Notes: generated by a model from the letters alone, not told the origin. Shown: positions 1-11,901, counted from the stretch's first letter. The stretch: DNA of 38,940 bases from Cyanophora paradoxa (GCA_004431415.1 QPMI01000394.1:1-38940), one strand, 5' to 3'. Program-made: numbers and translations.

Positions 1-1260
1 CTCCTCCCCGTTGCAGTCTGTGTGGCGTCCGCGCTCGCTTCCGTTCACGCCCGCGAGGTGCGCCTGCGTTCCTGGGGCGGCTGCCGGGCGCAACATCCCC
101 ACCTTCCCCCCCCCCCCCCCCCCCCCAGATTGTGCATAGGGACGTGACGTCAGGGTGAGCGTTCTCCCGCCCCGGTCCGACCCTGGCCCCAGCCTGACGC
201 CTCGCGCCAGGAACGTGCGTTGGGCGCCCAGCCCGTGCTCGCACATACTCTCCCGCCCCTCCCCGAACGCCGTACCCCCTCCAGGTTATCGTGAGCGCGT
301 CGGGGACGAGGTCAGGTTGGCGGATTTCGGCTCGCGGGATTCGTGCAGGTACCCTCGCCCCCTCCTTACCCCCCCCCTCACCCCCTCACCCTCCCCCGCC
401 GACCCGCCGATGAACCTCTTTCTCGAGTGGAAGCCGTCTGACTTGGAAGCGCGCTCAGGACACATACATTCAGGCCGAGATGGGTACCCTTCTGCCCTGC
501 TCCCCTTACGCCCGGACGACCTGTACCCGATCGTCGCAGAGGGCTCCTTGGCTTTATGGCTCCCGAGCAGGTGTGTACCCTCACGGCAGCGCTTGTACCC
601 TCTTGACGCCTCCCCACCCCTCAGACGAAGCGCGTCCACGGCATTGTGGACCACCGCTCGACCTTTACAGCTTCGGTATCCCTTCCTGTAGCTCTTTCCT
701 GTACCCCTCGCCGACGGTCGCGTGCAGGAGTCACACTGTACCACTGCCTGACGGGCCGCCTGCCGTTCACGTGCGCCGGCGCCGCCTCGCGGGCCCAGCC
801 CGACCGCCCTGCCGAGCGCGCCGGGCGGCAGGGGCGACGCATGTCCGTGATCCACGGGCACATCGCGCGGCCGCCCCGCCGCCGCCTCCCTCCGCGAGCC
901 GCCCCCCCCGACATCTCTCCTGCTTCCCCCTCACCTTTCCTCCCCGCGCAGGCCGGAGGCGCCGGAGGCCTCTGCCGCATCGTGGCGAAGGCGCGGTCGC
1001 CCCGCCCTCCCTCGGACCCGCCCTGCTCCTCTTCTGAGCCCGCCGCGGCGCGCAGCTCATGGAAAGGATCCGAGCAGCGCTACCAGAGCGCCCACGGTCC
1101 GCCCCGCTCCTCCGCCCGCCTCGGAAACAGGCGGCGCGGTGGAACTGAAAGCGCGCAGGGGTGCGGGAGGACCTGCGACGCTGCCTGGAGGTGCTGCGCG
1201 GGCCCGGGCCGGGCCGGGCCGGGGAGGCGCCCCCGCCGCCCGGCTTCGAGCTCGGCGGCA
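1..1260 (+). other. Protein kinase-like domain of the hybrid kinase
   Basis: Exons spell HAREIVHRD, then VRLADFG, then FMAPEQ, then [21 protein letters not shown] split by an intron, then [18 protein letters not shown] and RYQSAHG followed by [11 protein letters not shown]. This is the C-lobe order of the kinase domain found at the N-terminus of Mak/Chk1 hybrid kinases, where DLYSLG and GRLPF are hallmarks. Catalytic HRD Asp and DFG Asp are present. The N-lobe (glycine loop and Lys) is outside the window, so activity cannot be judged. Confidence 0.88.
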
Positions 1261-2788
1261 CGACTTCTCCAGCGCCCTCCAGCTCCCCGACCGGTGCCCT
1301 CCTCGCTTGCTCCCTCTCTTTCCTCTGCTTTGCTTCGCCGTGTGCTTATTTTGGGCGGAGGCTTTTCGGGCGGGAGGAGCTGCTCCGGCGCCTCGCCGAC
1401 GCGCACACGGCGGCGGAGCGCGCCGGCGCGCCGCGCCTTCGTCGGGGGCCCAGCGGCGCGGGGAAGACGCGCCTCGTCGCGGGCTTCGTCGAGGAGCTCG
1501 CCGAGCGGGCGGCGGAGCGGGCGCCGGGGCTGCTGCGGGGCAAGTACGACGCGGGGCCTGCGCGCGGCCTACAGCGCCCTCGTCGTTGCCGTCGCCGGAC
1601 ACGTCCGCTCGGCGCGCCCGCCGGCCTCGGCCCGATCCGAGCCTCGCTCGCCTCTGACTGGCGCCCCTCTCAGCTGCTTGCCGACGGGGAGCGGCTGGCG
1701 GCGGCGCGGGCGCGCGCGGTGCGGCCCTCGGCGACAGCGCCCCGCCCTCGTCGACTTCATCCCGAGACCCGGTTCGAGCCCGCCGGCTCCTTTGCGGCCT
1801 GGACTCCAGGTTCGAGCTTCGCGCCCGCGCAGCATTTGTTCCCGGGCGCCGCTGGGCCGGCGGTGCCGCTGCCGCGGCGGAGGCGGCGCTGCGGCTCTCG
1901 ACGGCCTTCTGCGCCTGCTCGCCGCCTCCGGCCCTCGTCTCTTCCTCGAGTCCGCCCCGCCCGCCCCGCCCCGCCGGCGCCCGACCCTCCCGCCGCAGCG
2001 ACGTCCAGTGGGCGACCCCGCCTCCCTCAAGCTGGCGCGCCGCCCGCGCCCTTCTGCGCCGCCCTCGTCTCTGAGCCCGCCCGCCGCCGCAGATCGGGAC
2101 CTTCTGGCCTCCCGCCGTCGGCTGCCTCCTCGTCCTCGCCTTCCGCTCCAACGAGGTACCCCTCCTTGCCCGTCAGGCCCTGGCCAGTGCAGCCAGGCGG
2201 CGCGCGCGGATCGGGCAGAGTGGTGATGCGGGGCGGGGCGGGGCGGGGCAGGTGCGGCGGGGCACCCGTGGCGCACGCGATGCGCGAGATCCGCGAGAGC
2301 GGCGTCCACGTCGAGGTCGGGCCCGGCCCGCCGCCAGCCACTCTTCAGTTTCGAGCTGGCGGCAGGAGCTGGAGGTGGCCGCTGGGCGAGGGCGACGCGA
2401 ACGCGCTGCTGGCGAGCGCGCTGCGGTGCCCGCCGGAGGCGGCGGCGCCCCTCGCCCGCCTCGTGCACGCCAAGACGGGGGGAACCCCTGTGCGCCCCGC
2501 CCGCCCCGCCCGCCCCTCGAACCCGCCTCCCCCGAGCCGGCGCCCGCGCGCAGTCTTCATCCGCTCGTTCCTCGCCACACTCCACTCGGAGCGCAAGGTC
2601 CGCTTTCGTTGTGTCGGGTCCTTCGGGCGGGGCCGGCGGCGGCCCACGCGGGGCCGGATTAGATCCGGGCGGACGTGGAGGCGGGGGCGTGGCGCTGGGA
2701 CGTCGCCGAGATCGAGCGCGAGGCTACACCGACAACGTGCCGCCCCGCCCCGCCGCCCCGCCCGCGCGCGGGCCCGAGCGCCGCCGCG

Positions 2789-2819
<31 letters not shown>

Positions 2820-5800
2820 CCTCAGGTGGTGGACATGCTCGTGGCTTCATCGGGCACCTCGACCCGGGCACCCAGCGCGCCCTCAAGGCCCGCGCCCGTC
2901 CCCTCGTCCGAGTCCTCCGCCCCGGCCCTAGACCCGACGCCCCGGGCCTTGTGCAGGTGGCGGCCCTCCTGGGCAACACCTTCGGGCGCGGCTGCTGGCG
3001 GCGGCGGCCGGCCTGCCGATGACGGCCGTCCGCGCCGCGCTCGCCGCCGCCCGCCGCTCCCGCCTTGTCGACGCCGCCTCGCCCTCGGGCGGCGTGCACC
3101 GCTTCGTCCACGACCGCGTCCAGCAGGCCTGCTCCTGTGCGCCCCGTACCCCCCGGCACCCTCGGCTTCGCTTCGTTCTCACCCTCTCAGGCCTCGTACC
3201 CCCGAGGAGCTGCCGGCGCTGCACCTGCAGATCGGGCGGCGGCTCCTCGCGGCCCGCGGGGCGGCGGCGAGGGCGAGGCGCGGCCCTCGCCGCCGCCGGC
3301 GTCCCCGGCCCGAGGGCGCGGACTGGGCGCCCGACCCCGACGCCGAGCCGACTCCGAGCCCGGGCCCGCCGACGTCGACGTCCAGGTCCTCTCCCCCCGC
3401 TCTTCCTCCCCTCTTCTAAGCTTTGCCGGGCAGGAGCTGGCGGCGCACTACAACCGGGCGAGCGGCTCGTGTCGGACCCGGCCGAGCGGCGGCGCCTGGC
3501 GGAGCTCAACGCCCGCGCGGGGCCACCGCCGCCGACTCCACCGCCTACGAGGCCCGCCTTTTATTTGATTTACGTCCCAGGGAAAGGAGCCCGGCTGAGG
3601 CTGCGGCGGGGCGGGGCGCGCGCAGGCGGCGCGGGCGTTCTTCGCGGCCGGCGTGCGGGCGCTGCGGGCCCGCGTCCGGGAGCTAAGCCCGAGCCCGAGG
3701 ATGGTGACCCGCTGCCGGAGGCGGCGTGCCTGGACGACGCTCTGGGAGACCCCGCTCCCGGCCCTCGCCCTCTCCCTGCTCCTGCGGTCCGAGCGGGCGG
3801 GAACGCTAATCCCATTGGAAAGACCTGACCGGCCGGGGCCGGCAGGCTGGTGGAGGCGGAGTACCAGTGCGGGGACGTCCCCGCCGCCCTCCGCCACCTG
3901 GCCGCCGCCGAGGCGCGCCCCGCCCTCGCCCCTCCTCCTCCTCCCCGCCCCTCCTCTGAAGCTGAAGCGTGCAGACGCGCGCCGGGACGCGGCGGGAGCG
4001 GCTCGACGCGGCGCGGCTCCGCCTCAACATCCTCTCCGCCTCCAACCAGCGCGCCTTCCCCTCTCCCTCAATATTTGATGACCGCCCTCTGACGGCCTCC
4101 TTCTCAGGTTCGAGGCCTCCATGCGCTGCGGGCTCCAGGTGCCGCGGGCGACACCGCGCAGCTTCGGTCCCTTCTCCCCTCTTACGCCCCTCCAGATGCT
4201 GGGGAGTACGGCGTGTACCTGAGCGCGGAGGGGCACCCGACCCCCGACGAGATCGCCGCGGTGCGGCACCGGGCGCCTCCACATCGCGGGCCCGCCTCTC
4301 TCACTCACGGCTCGCCGCAGGCGCACGAGGGGGTGCGGGGGGCGCTGCGGGCGCGGGGCCTCGCCGTGCCCGACCTTGCCGGCCTGCCCCTCGTCCGCCC
4401 CGCCCCTTCCGTCCTCCCCTGCCGCCGCCGACTTAAGCTCGCGTGCGCGCCTGCAGGGGGCCGCCGAAGTGGACGGGGACCTGCACCGCCTCCTCACGAA
4501 CGCCGTCGAGGTCGTCCCCGTCCTCTACCTCCTCGCCAGGCCCGCCTCCGGCCCCCTTTCTCCGCCCTTCCGCGCTTCAGCATTCTCAATCTGCTCTAAT
4601 TTCCTCAGGTTCGAGCTCTACCAGGTGCTGGTGGCGGCCGTGGCGCGGCTGTGCGTGGAGAGCGGGCGGGGCGGGGACGCCGCCGCCCCTGGCTCGCCAT
4701 CCACGGCTTCTCCCTCTCCGTGCGCCCCCTTGGAAGATAGAGGGAGCCCATACCGCGGCCTGTTTCGCACAATCGCGCTCGAGGATAGGAATGCACACAG
4801 CAAGCTCCCCGCTGTTCCCTCTTGTTTAGCGCGCTCGCCGCTGCCTGCACGGGGCCCGCGCGCGATCATCTCCGCGACCCCGCGGCCGCAGGGCTTCCAG
4901 TACCTGTACGAGGAGGGCGAGTCCTTCGTGCGGGCCGCCGCGGCCCTCTCCGCCCGCGACGGCGTCTCCGACTTCTGCAGGCGCCCGCCTCCACCTCCTT
5001 CCCCCTGTGGCCCCCGCGTCTTAGCGCCTAAGCGTGCGCAGGGCCGCACCGCCGTCTTCCTCTTCGCCCCCTTCCCCATGGGCGAGACCTGGCGCGCTCG
5101 CGCCCGGCCCCCGGCGCACCGAGCGCCGGGCGAGGTCTGACGCGGGCGCAGGTGCGAGAAGCTGCCGGCGCTGGCGACGGGGTTCACGGCATCGGCGGCC
5201 GTCGGCGACTTCAACAACGCCCTCTACGTCCTCAACCAGGTGCCCCGGGCCCCGATCCCGTCCCGCCCCCCGCGCCTCGCCGAGGGCCCGCCGGGGCCGC
5301 AGTACCACTGGGTCTCCTTCTTCCACGGGAAGCCCCTCGCCGAGAACGCGGCCTTCGGTGCGCGATCCCCCGGCTCCCAGCGCGCCCCTTCCGGCCCGAC
5401 CCCCGGGGCCCCCGCAGCGGCCCGCCACGAGGCCTTCGTGCGCAAGTGCGTCAACCACGAGCTCGAGCAGGTCCCGCCCCGTACCCCCTTCCCCGCCTCC
5501 CCCTCCCGCCCTCGGGCGACGACCCGCCCCGCAGTCGGTGGTCGCCGCCTCGCGCCACTACAGCGTGCTCCTGGTACACGCGCGCCCCTCCTAGTCTCCC
5601 CGGGTCCCCGGGCTTCGCGCCCTTGACCCTCTCCCCGCGCAGGGCGGGGAGGGCCCGGGGAGGACGCGGAGGCGCTGCTGGCGGCGGCCGACATGGGACC
5701 TGAGGCGGCCCAGCGCGGCTACTACATGCGGGCCCGCCCTCCGCCCGCCTCTGGCCCCTCCTCCGGCTGACCGCGGCGGCAGGCGACGTACTTCTCGTTC

Positions 5801-8800
5801 CGCTTCGTGACGCTGCTGGCCCTCGGCCGCTTCCGCGAGGCCGCCGCCGCCTTCCCCGCCTTCGCCGCCGTCGTCCCCTACAACGCCGTTCGCCCTCCCG
5901 CCAAACTCTGCGATTTCCTTCTTCCCTCTCACCGCGCCGGGGCGGGCAGGGATGATCTTCGGGATCGAGTTCGCGTGGTTCGAGGGCCTCTACGAGCTCA
6001 CCGCCCGCCTCGGCTTCTGGCGTCCGCCCCGCCCCCCACCCCCTCCACCTCCTCTTTTTTAAGCTGGCGCAGCGGGGACGCCGGGGACGGGGGCGGGGAG
6101 GGGGGAGGCGCCGCCCTCACGGAGGAGGAGCGCGCCGCCGCCGCCGCCATCGGGCGCGCCTCCGTCGACCACCTCCGCGTCCGCGCCCCTCCCCGAGGCG
6201 CTCCCCGTACCCCCGCGAGCCCCGGGCAGGTCCTGGCCAGCCACAACCGCATCTACACCTGCCGCTCGCTCTTCCTCGAGGTCCGTCCTGTACCCCCGCT
6301 CCCCGTGTCCCGCGCCGAGGGCCCCGGCGCCCCGCAGGCCGAGCTGGGCCGGCTGCTGGCGCCCACGCCGGCGGCCGCCCTCGCCTCGCTGCCCCTCTAC
6401 GAGGCTGCCGGCGCCGCCGCGCGCGAGGCCCGCCCAGCCCCGCCCAGCGGCTACCCCGCCCCGCTTCCTCTCAGGGCTCGGGGCAGGTCTCCGCGCCGAA
6501 TGTTGCGGGACTGGCGCACGAGGCGGCGGCGGCCCTCTGCGAGCGCGCCGGCGCCGCCGCCGCCTCGCGGGCCTACCTCCGCGAGGCCCTCGCCGACTAC
6601 GCCGCCTGGGGCGCCCGCACCAAGGCCCGCGCCCAAAGAAGAATGGAGAAAGAAACAGGAAGCTGACGAGCCCGCCAGGTCGCGCTCATGCTCCAGCGGC
6701 ACGCATGCTTGCGCGGCGCCGCGCCGGCCGCTCCCCCGCGGGCCACCGCGGCGGCCGCCGCCGCCTCGTCCGCCTCCGGCTCGGGCTCCGCCTCCTCCGA
6801 GGCCAGCGAGCGGCCTGCCTCCTTCTTTGGTGACCGCTCCCCCCCGCGCCTCCCGCCTCGTTCGAGCCCGCCGCTGATGCGCATGCCCCGTCCCTCGAGC
6901 AGCGCTGCCGGTGGCGCCGGCGCGGCCGGGCGGGGGCCGAGGCAGCGGGAGCAGCGGCAAGTCGCCCATCTCCCCGCTGCCCGTCGCCGGGTCCTTCTCC
7001 CTCTTCCCCCCCGCGGGAGCCCCCGCGCTCCCTCATCCCTGCAGCAGCGCGGCCGGGGCGGCGTCTGCGTCTGCCTCGGGGCTCGCTGTGACGCGGGGCG
7101 GCGGGGGCGGCGGGGCGCTGTCGGTGGACCTGCTCACCGTCGTGCGGACGGCGCTGGCGCTGGCGGCCGAGGAGGACCTCGAGGCGCTCCTCTCCCGCCT
7201 CCTCCTCCTCGCCATCGAGAACGGCGCGCCCCGCCCCGCCCCCCCGTTCGGCGCGGTCCGAGCTTCCATCGCGCGCGCCGCAGCCGGGGCGACGACGGCG
7301 GCGCTGGTGCTGCGGAGCAACAAGCGGTGCCGGCACGGGCCGGGGGACCCCGGGCGGCTCCCCCCCGACTCGCCGGCCGTCCGCTACTGCGTCCGCGTCG
7401 AGGGCGAGGCGCGGCCGCCCCGCCCCCCTCTCCGCCTTCGTCCCCTGATCGGGCCCCGTGGAGGCAGGTGGAGGAGGAGGGCGGGCCGCCGCCGCCCTCG
7501 CCGCCCTCGCCCTCGCCCTCACCGTCGCCGCCGCCGTCGGAGGGCGCCTCGGCGCGCGTCCGCTGCATCCACGTACCCCTCGAGGAGGCCCGCCCCGCTC
7601 CGTCTCGCTTGGAGCACGCCTCGTGATTCCGGGCCGGGGCGCAGTACGCGGGGGCCTCCCCCGCGGTCCTGGACTACGTCCTCCGCGCCGGCGAGCGCGT
7701 CTGCCTCCCGAACGCCGCCGCCGCCGTCCGCGCCGCCCGCCCCGCCCGCCCCGCCTCCTTTCCCCTCGCCTTATTTACCGAGCCCCGCAGGGGGACTTCG
7801 TGAGCTGCCGGCACGTGCGGCAGGCCGGCGTAAAGTCCGTCCTCGCCCTCCCCGTTGTCTACCAGGCCCGCACCCTGCCACCGCCCCGCCCCGCCCCAGG
7901 CCTTGGTCGTGTCGCTTTTAGATACGCCGCCGCGCCCACGCCTTTCGCTTTTTCTGAGAGTTTTGATGATGGCGCGCCGCAGATGGAGATGATGGGGGTG
8001 CTGTACCTGGAGAACCGGCGCGCGGCGGGGGTGTTCACCGCCGACCGCGTCGACCTCCTCCAGCTCCTCGCCCTCCAGGCGCGCCAGATCTGGAGGAAGC
8101 AAAGCGAGGCAAAGGAAAGCAGAGCTCTCTGACGGGGCGGGGCGGGGCCGGGCCGGGCGCAGCTCGCCGTGGCACTGCTGAACGGGACGCTGCGGGAGGA
8201 GCTCACCGCCAACAACCGCGAGCTCGAGGCCCAGAACCGCCAGCTCGCCATGCTCGGTCCGCCCCTTTGATTCTTCGGTCTCCCGGCGTCTGGAGCTCTG
8301 ATTCGAGCGGCGGGGCGGCACGGCAGACGCGGCGAAGGACGCGCTGCTGGCGAACACGAGCCACGAGCTGCGCACACCCTGCGGCGCCATCATCGGTGCG
8401 GCCGACGCCCGCGGCGCGGCGCCTGCCGCTCCTGCGCTGCTTACCGTCGGACCGCCGCCGCCGCCGACGCCGCCGCGGCAGGGATGACGGAGCTGCTGAT
8501 GGACTCGGGCCCGCTGACGGAGCAGCAGGCGGAGGCGGCGCGGACGGTCCACCAGTCGGCGGAGCACCTGCTGCGCATCATCAACAATTTCCTGGACCTC
8601 TCCGTGCTCGAGTCCGGGGCCGTCAGGCTCGAGGCGGCCGAGCTCGACCTCGAGGCCCTCGTCGACGCCTGCGTCGCCGCCGCCTCCGCCCAGGCGCGCG
8701 CTCACCTGATCCGATCCGATTTGATCTGGTCCGATCCGATCCGCCCGCCCTGTAAACGCAGGCGCACCGGGCGGGGCTGGAGGTGGGCGCCGCCGTGGAC

Positions 8801-10799
8801 CCCCGCTGCCCGCGGCGCCTCGTGGGGACCCACCCGCCTCACCCAGGTCCTCTCCAACGTGCGCGTACCCCCCGGGCTCCCGCCCCCTGCCCCCCGCCCC
8901 CTGACAACGCTGTACCCCCAGCTGCTCTCGAACGCGGTCAAGTTCAGCTCGGGCTGCGCCGGCGGGGAGGGGGATCCCCCCGGCATCCTCGTCACGGTCA
9001 CCTTCGTCGCCCGCGTCGGGTGCGCGCCGTCCGCCCCGCTCCGCTCTGGCCGGGCGGCGCGGGCGGGCGACGGCAGCCGCAGGGCGGAGTGCGTGGTGCG
9101 GGTGGAGGTGGAGGACTCCGGGTGGGGATCAAGCAGGAGGACCTCCCCAAGCTCTTCCAGCGCTTCTCCCAGGCCCGCTGGCGCCGGCGCCCCGCTGGCG
9201 CCAACTGTAGGAGTCGAGCGCCCTCTGACGCGGGGCGGCTGGGGCGGGCAGGTGGACAGCTCGTTCTCGCGCCGCTGGGAGGGCTCCGGCCTGGGGGCGC
9301 GCCCTCTTCTCTTCTTCTTCGTGCGCCTCGGGCCTTAGCGTGTCTAAGCTTCGCGCCCGCAGCTGGCGATCTCGAAGACGATTGTGGAGCGCTGCGCGGG
9401 GCGGGAGCCGGCGAGCAGCGCCGAGCACGGCGCCGGCACCATCTCCGTCCGCTCCCAGGTGCCGGATGATGTTCTTACTATCGATTCGAATACATATAGC
9501 GCGATTCAATGCATATGTTTGTCGCAGTTCGGCAAGGGCTCCGTCTTCTCGTTCACCGTGGCGCTGGAGTACCCCCCGGGGGCCTCCCCGGGCTCCGAGG
9601 CGGGGGTGCCCCCGGCGCCGCCTGAACCGGACCCGCCGGAGCACACCGCCGGCCCGGTCGCCGTGCCGCTCCTCGCCCGCCCCTTTCTCCGCTCGCTCCT
9701 GGAGCGGTTCCTGGAGGGTGCGGGGGCGCGCGCCGCGCCCTGCGGGGCCGCCGGCGAGCTGGCGCCGCTCGCCGCGCGCCTCGCGGGGAGGGCGCCCGCG
9801 TCCCCTGCGCCCTCCTCGACCTCGCCTGCCGGGGCGCCCCCGCCGCCCTCGCCGCCTGGGTGCGTGCGCTTGATCTCGGGTGCAGAGAAGTGAGGGTGAC
9901 GCGGGGCGCAGGAGGCGGCGGGCCCCCGCTGGTCGCCATCCTCCCGGGCGACGGGCGCGCCCCGCCGGCCGGCCCGGGCCCGGACCCCGCCGCGTGCCTC
10001 CGGCGGCCCGTCTCCCGCGCCGCCGTCGCCGCGGAGCTCGCCCGCCGCCTCCAGACGCCGGGCCCCGGTCCCGGACCCGGCCAAAGGCCCGCCGAGCCCG
10101 CCCCAGCACAGCCGGCGGCCGCGTCCCCGCCCCGCGCGCGGGCGCCGCACCGCCCCCTCCGGTTCCTCGTCGTGGAGGACAACCCGGGTGCTTATGCGCC
10201 CTCTTGCTCATACCCCCCAGCGCTCCGCTCAGCGCCGCCCTGCAGTGAACCAGGCGGTGGCGCGGCGGCTGCTGGAGCGGGCGGGGCACGCGGTGGACGT
10301 GGCGGGGGACGGCCTCGAGGCCCTCGCCCGCCTCGCCGCCGCCCCGCGCCCCTACCACCTCCTCTGGATGGGCCCGCCCCCTGCCCTCCGCCCCCGCCGC
10401 CCCCGCTGCTTCTTCTCTTCTGAGCGGCCGGCGCGCAGACTGCAGCATGCCGCGGTGCGACGGGTACGAGGCGACGCGCCGCATCCGGGCGATGGACGCC
10501 GAGCGGGGCACGCACACCGTCATCGTCGGCCTCACCGCCCACGGTGCCCGCCCCTCCGCCCGGCCGCGGCGGTCTCTCGTTCCTGATCCGCAGCGGGCAG
10601 CGCTGCCGGGGGAGCGGGAGAAGTGCCTCGCGGCGGGCATGGGCGCGCCCCCTCGCCCGCCCGCCCTCCCGCCACGGCTCGCCTCCTCTCACGTGCCGTC
10701 GACGCCCCCCCCGCAGACGACTACCTTTCGAAGCCGGCGAAGCGCGAGGAGCTCCTCCGCATGATCGCCAAGCACGTCCCCGGCGCCATGCATGCGTAG
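1..10799 (+). CDS. Hybrid histidine kinase with N-terminal Ser/Thr kinase-like and AAA domains (5' partial)
   Basis: One multi-exon gene runs through the whole GC-rich block and stops at TAG 10797-10799; the start lies left of the window. Conserved motifs follow the order of Mak/Chk1-type hybrid kinases of fungi and related bacterial multisensor kinases: IVHRD (133-147), DFG (323-331), MAPEQ (556-570), DLYSFG then [13 protein letters not shown] (from about 655), P-loop GPSGAGKT (about 1447-1470), GAF, H-box SHELRTP with its His at 8363-8365, HATPase N and G boxes, and a C-terminal receiver ending [16 protein letters not shown]. Many short C-rich introns interrupt it, often with GTACCC donors; four appear to be GC-AG (donors at 991, 5732, 10372 and 10643). 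Such proteins act in stress-sensing phosphorelays, passing phosphate from His to Asp. Several motifs need a one-base correction to stay in frame, which looks like homopolymer error. The 5' limit and the middle exons are approximate. Confidence 0.9.
101..127 (+). repeat. Poly-C run inside an intron
   Basis: A homopolymer of about 20 C precedes the acceptor CAG of the exon encoding IVHRD. A similar run lies at about 2791-2818 just before the exon VVDMLVA. Both are in intron polypyrimidine positions. Their length is likely to be imprecise in any assembly. Confidence 0.8.
1350..3215 (+). other. AAA-type (AAA_16-like) ATPase domain of the hybrid kinase
   Basis: [15 protein letters not shown] is followed by Walker [12 protein letters not shown], then LLRGKYD and AAYSALV, a Walker B-like DVQWA with DPASLKL in the next frame (2000-2035), [48 protein letters not shown] followed by [17 protein letters not shown] and [10 protein letters not shown]. 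These match the conserved blocks of the predicted ATPase module between kinase and GAF domains in this family. A one-base gap at Walker B (about 2012-2018) and another before YTDNV (about 2720) break the frame. Confidence 0.86.
3216..6700 (+). other. Long helical (TPR-like) linker region of the hybrid kinase
   Basis: Spliced fragments such as [100 protein letters not shown] and [17 protein letters not shown] recall the helical repeats that follow the ATPase module in this family. Introns of roughly 45-60 bases separate nearly every helix pair. Individual boundaries here are less certain than in the catalytic domains. Confidence 0.7.
7100..8100 (+). other. GAF domain of the hybrid kinase
   Basis: [60 protein letters not shown] and [20 protein letters not shown] correspond to the GAF sensor block that precedes HisKA in these proteins. 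Ligand cannot be inferred. A probable coiled coil follows at about 8165-8255 ([19 protein letters not shown]) and leads to the H-box. Confidence 0.85.
8330..9580 (+). other. HisKA and HATPase_c domains of the hybrid kinase
   Basis: The dimerisation helix reads [14 protein letters not shown] with phospho-acceptor His at 8363-8365, then [19 protein letters not shown]. The ATPase shows the N box LLSNAVKFS (about 8925), the G1 box as DSG then [17 protein letters not shown] with one G missing at 9118-9121, and the G2 box EGSGLG joined across an intron to [11 protein letters not shown] (about 9365). [11 protein letters not shown] closes the domain. An unusually AT-rich 69-base intron (9459-9527) splits the last strand pair. 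Confidence 0.9.
10150..10799 (+). other. C-terminal receiver (REC) domain of the hybrid kinase
   Basis: [10 protein letters not shown] is joined by an intron to [20 protein letters not shown], then LLWM joined to [39 protein letters not shown] and [16 protein letters not shown]. The acidic pair ED, the phospho-acceptor Asp, the switch Thr of LTAH and the Lys of SKP are all present. The Asp codon is split: G at 10371 and AC at 10439-10440 around a GC-AG intron. The stretch 9650-10080 before it is a Pro/Ala-rich, probably degenerate receiver-like region. Confidence 0.92.
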
Positions 10800-11288
10800 T
10801 CCCCTGAGAATATGTAGTTGCCTTCATGTAAGAGCAAGAAATCAAAGAGCCGCGAGCCTAGGCCTCTGGAAACGCAGAAGCGCTGCGAGCTTCCTCCAGC
10901 TTCGACGAAGACTCGTCGTCTTCGAATACTTTGACGATTGAGCTTCAATGAGAAGTTGCGTATGCATGCGCTGCCAACTGCAGGCTAGCGCTGCCTTATT
11001 GATCAATGTTAACTTAGCCAAGTTAGTAATTAGCTGACAAACATATGCATTGAGAACCTGAGCAGACGTATTTAACGCAATAATCACTTATATCGATCAT
11101 GATCATCATCCGTCCTAAAGCTCGCTACATATATACATGTACTACGATACGTCTTTCTCTACGAAAATCAATTCTAATAATGCGCCCCCAAATTAATGCG
11201 TTCTTACGCTTCGTCGCCTGCATTAGAGGGGTACTGAGGTCTACTGACAGCAGTTTCTTAGGCTAATTGAATCTTAGCAATCTGGTAT

Positions 11289-11346
11289 TAATGCGCCCCC
11301 AAATTAATGCGTTTCCACGGCAAACAAAACGCATTAAATTGGGGAC
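11289..11346. repeat. Inverted repeat with stem of about 18 bp
   Basis: CCCCAAATTAATGCGTTT (11297-11314) is followed after 12 bases by AAACGCATTAAATTGGGG (11327-11344), complementary apart from one central A/T offset. The left arm also occurs as a direct repeat about 112 bases upstream (TAATGCGCCCCCAAATTAAT near 11178). This suggests a foldback or miniature element with a solo arm next to it. Confidence 0.65.
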
Positions 11347-11830
11347 GTCGAGGCCTTAATATTATGCGCGCATTAATATTCTGCTTTCGGTACTTCGAAT
11401 TCGGCAACCGTTGAACTGGCCCATGGCCCAGTGGGAGTCTCCCCCGAAGCGGCGAGGGCCGAGTACCTACTACCTAGGGGCCCCGGCCCCCGGGCCGGGC
11501 CGGGTCCGAAGTTCCTCCGGATCCGATCGAATTAATATTTGATTCCGAAGTTCGAACGTTTAACGAATTCGAACGAACAGCCGCGCTGAGCTCGAGCCTT
11601 TTTAATTTGCTGAGTCAGTGATATATCGTGCCACGATTCGTGCGCATGTGTGCGGGGGCCCCGGGCCATCGGGGCCCAATCGATTGGCCGTATTATAGTA
11701 CCGAGTACCGGGGCACAATCGATTTATATGCATGCTTATAAATAATTATCATGCCATGATCATCATGATTCATGATGATCTGATCATGCCAGTACCGTAT
11801 AACACAATATTAAGGTCTGCACTAGCTTTA

Positions 11831-11901
11831 TTATGTCGTCCCCAGATTATAATTATGTCGCCGAAAACTTGACATGCCGACATAATTCGGGGACGACATA
11901 A
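11831..11901. mobile_element. Small foldback (MITE-like) element
   Basis: A perfect 13-bp terminal inverted repeat, TTATGTCGTCCCC at 11831-11843 and its complement at 11889-11901, encloses a nested inverted repeat (ATTATGTCG with CGACATAAT). The unit is 71 bp with no coding capacity. No clear target-site duplication is visible, so it could be a stem-loop rather than a transposon remnant. Confidence 0.5.

Noticed and set aside
155-10600. Many long uninterrupted ORFs on both strands in the GC-rich block (for example 1161-3419 plus and 9129-10640 minus)
   Set aside because: They are Arg/Pro/Ala-rich shadows caused by extreme GC. Conserved kinase, GAF and receiver motifs fall on spliced exons of the plus strand across several frames.
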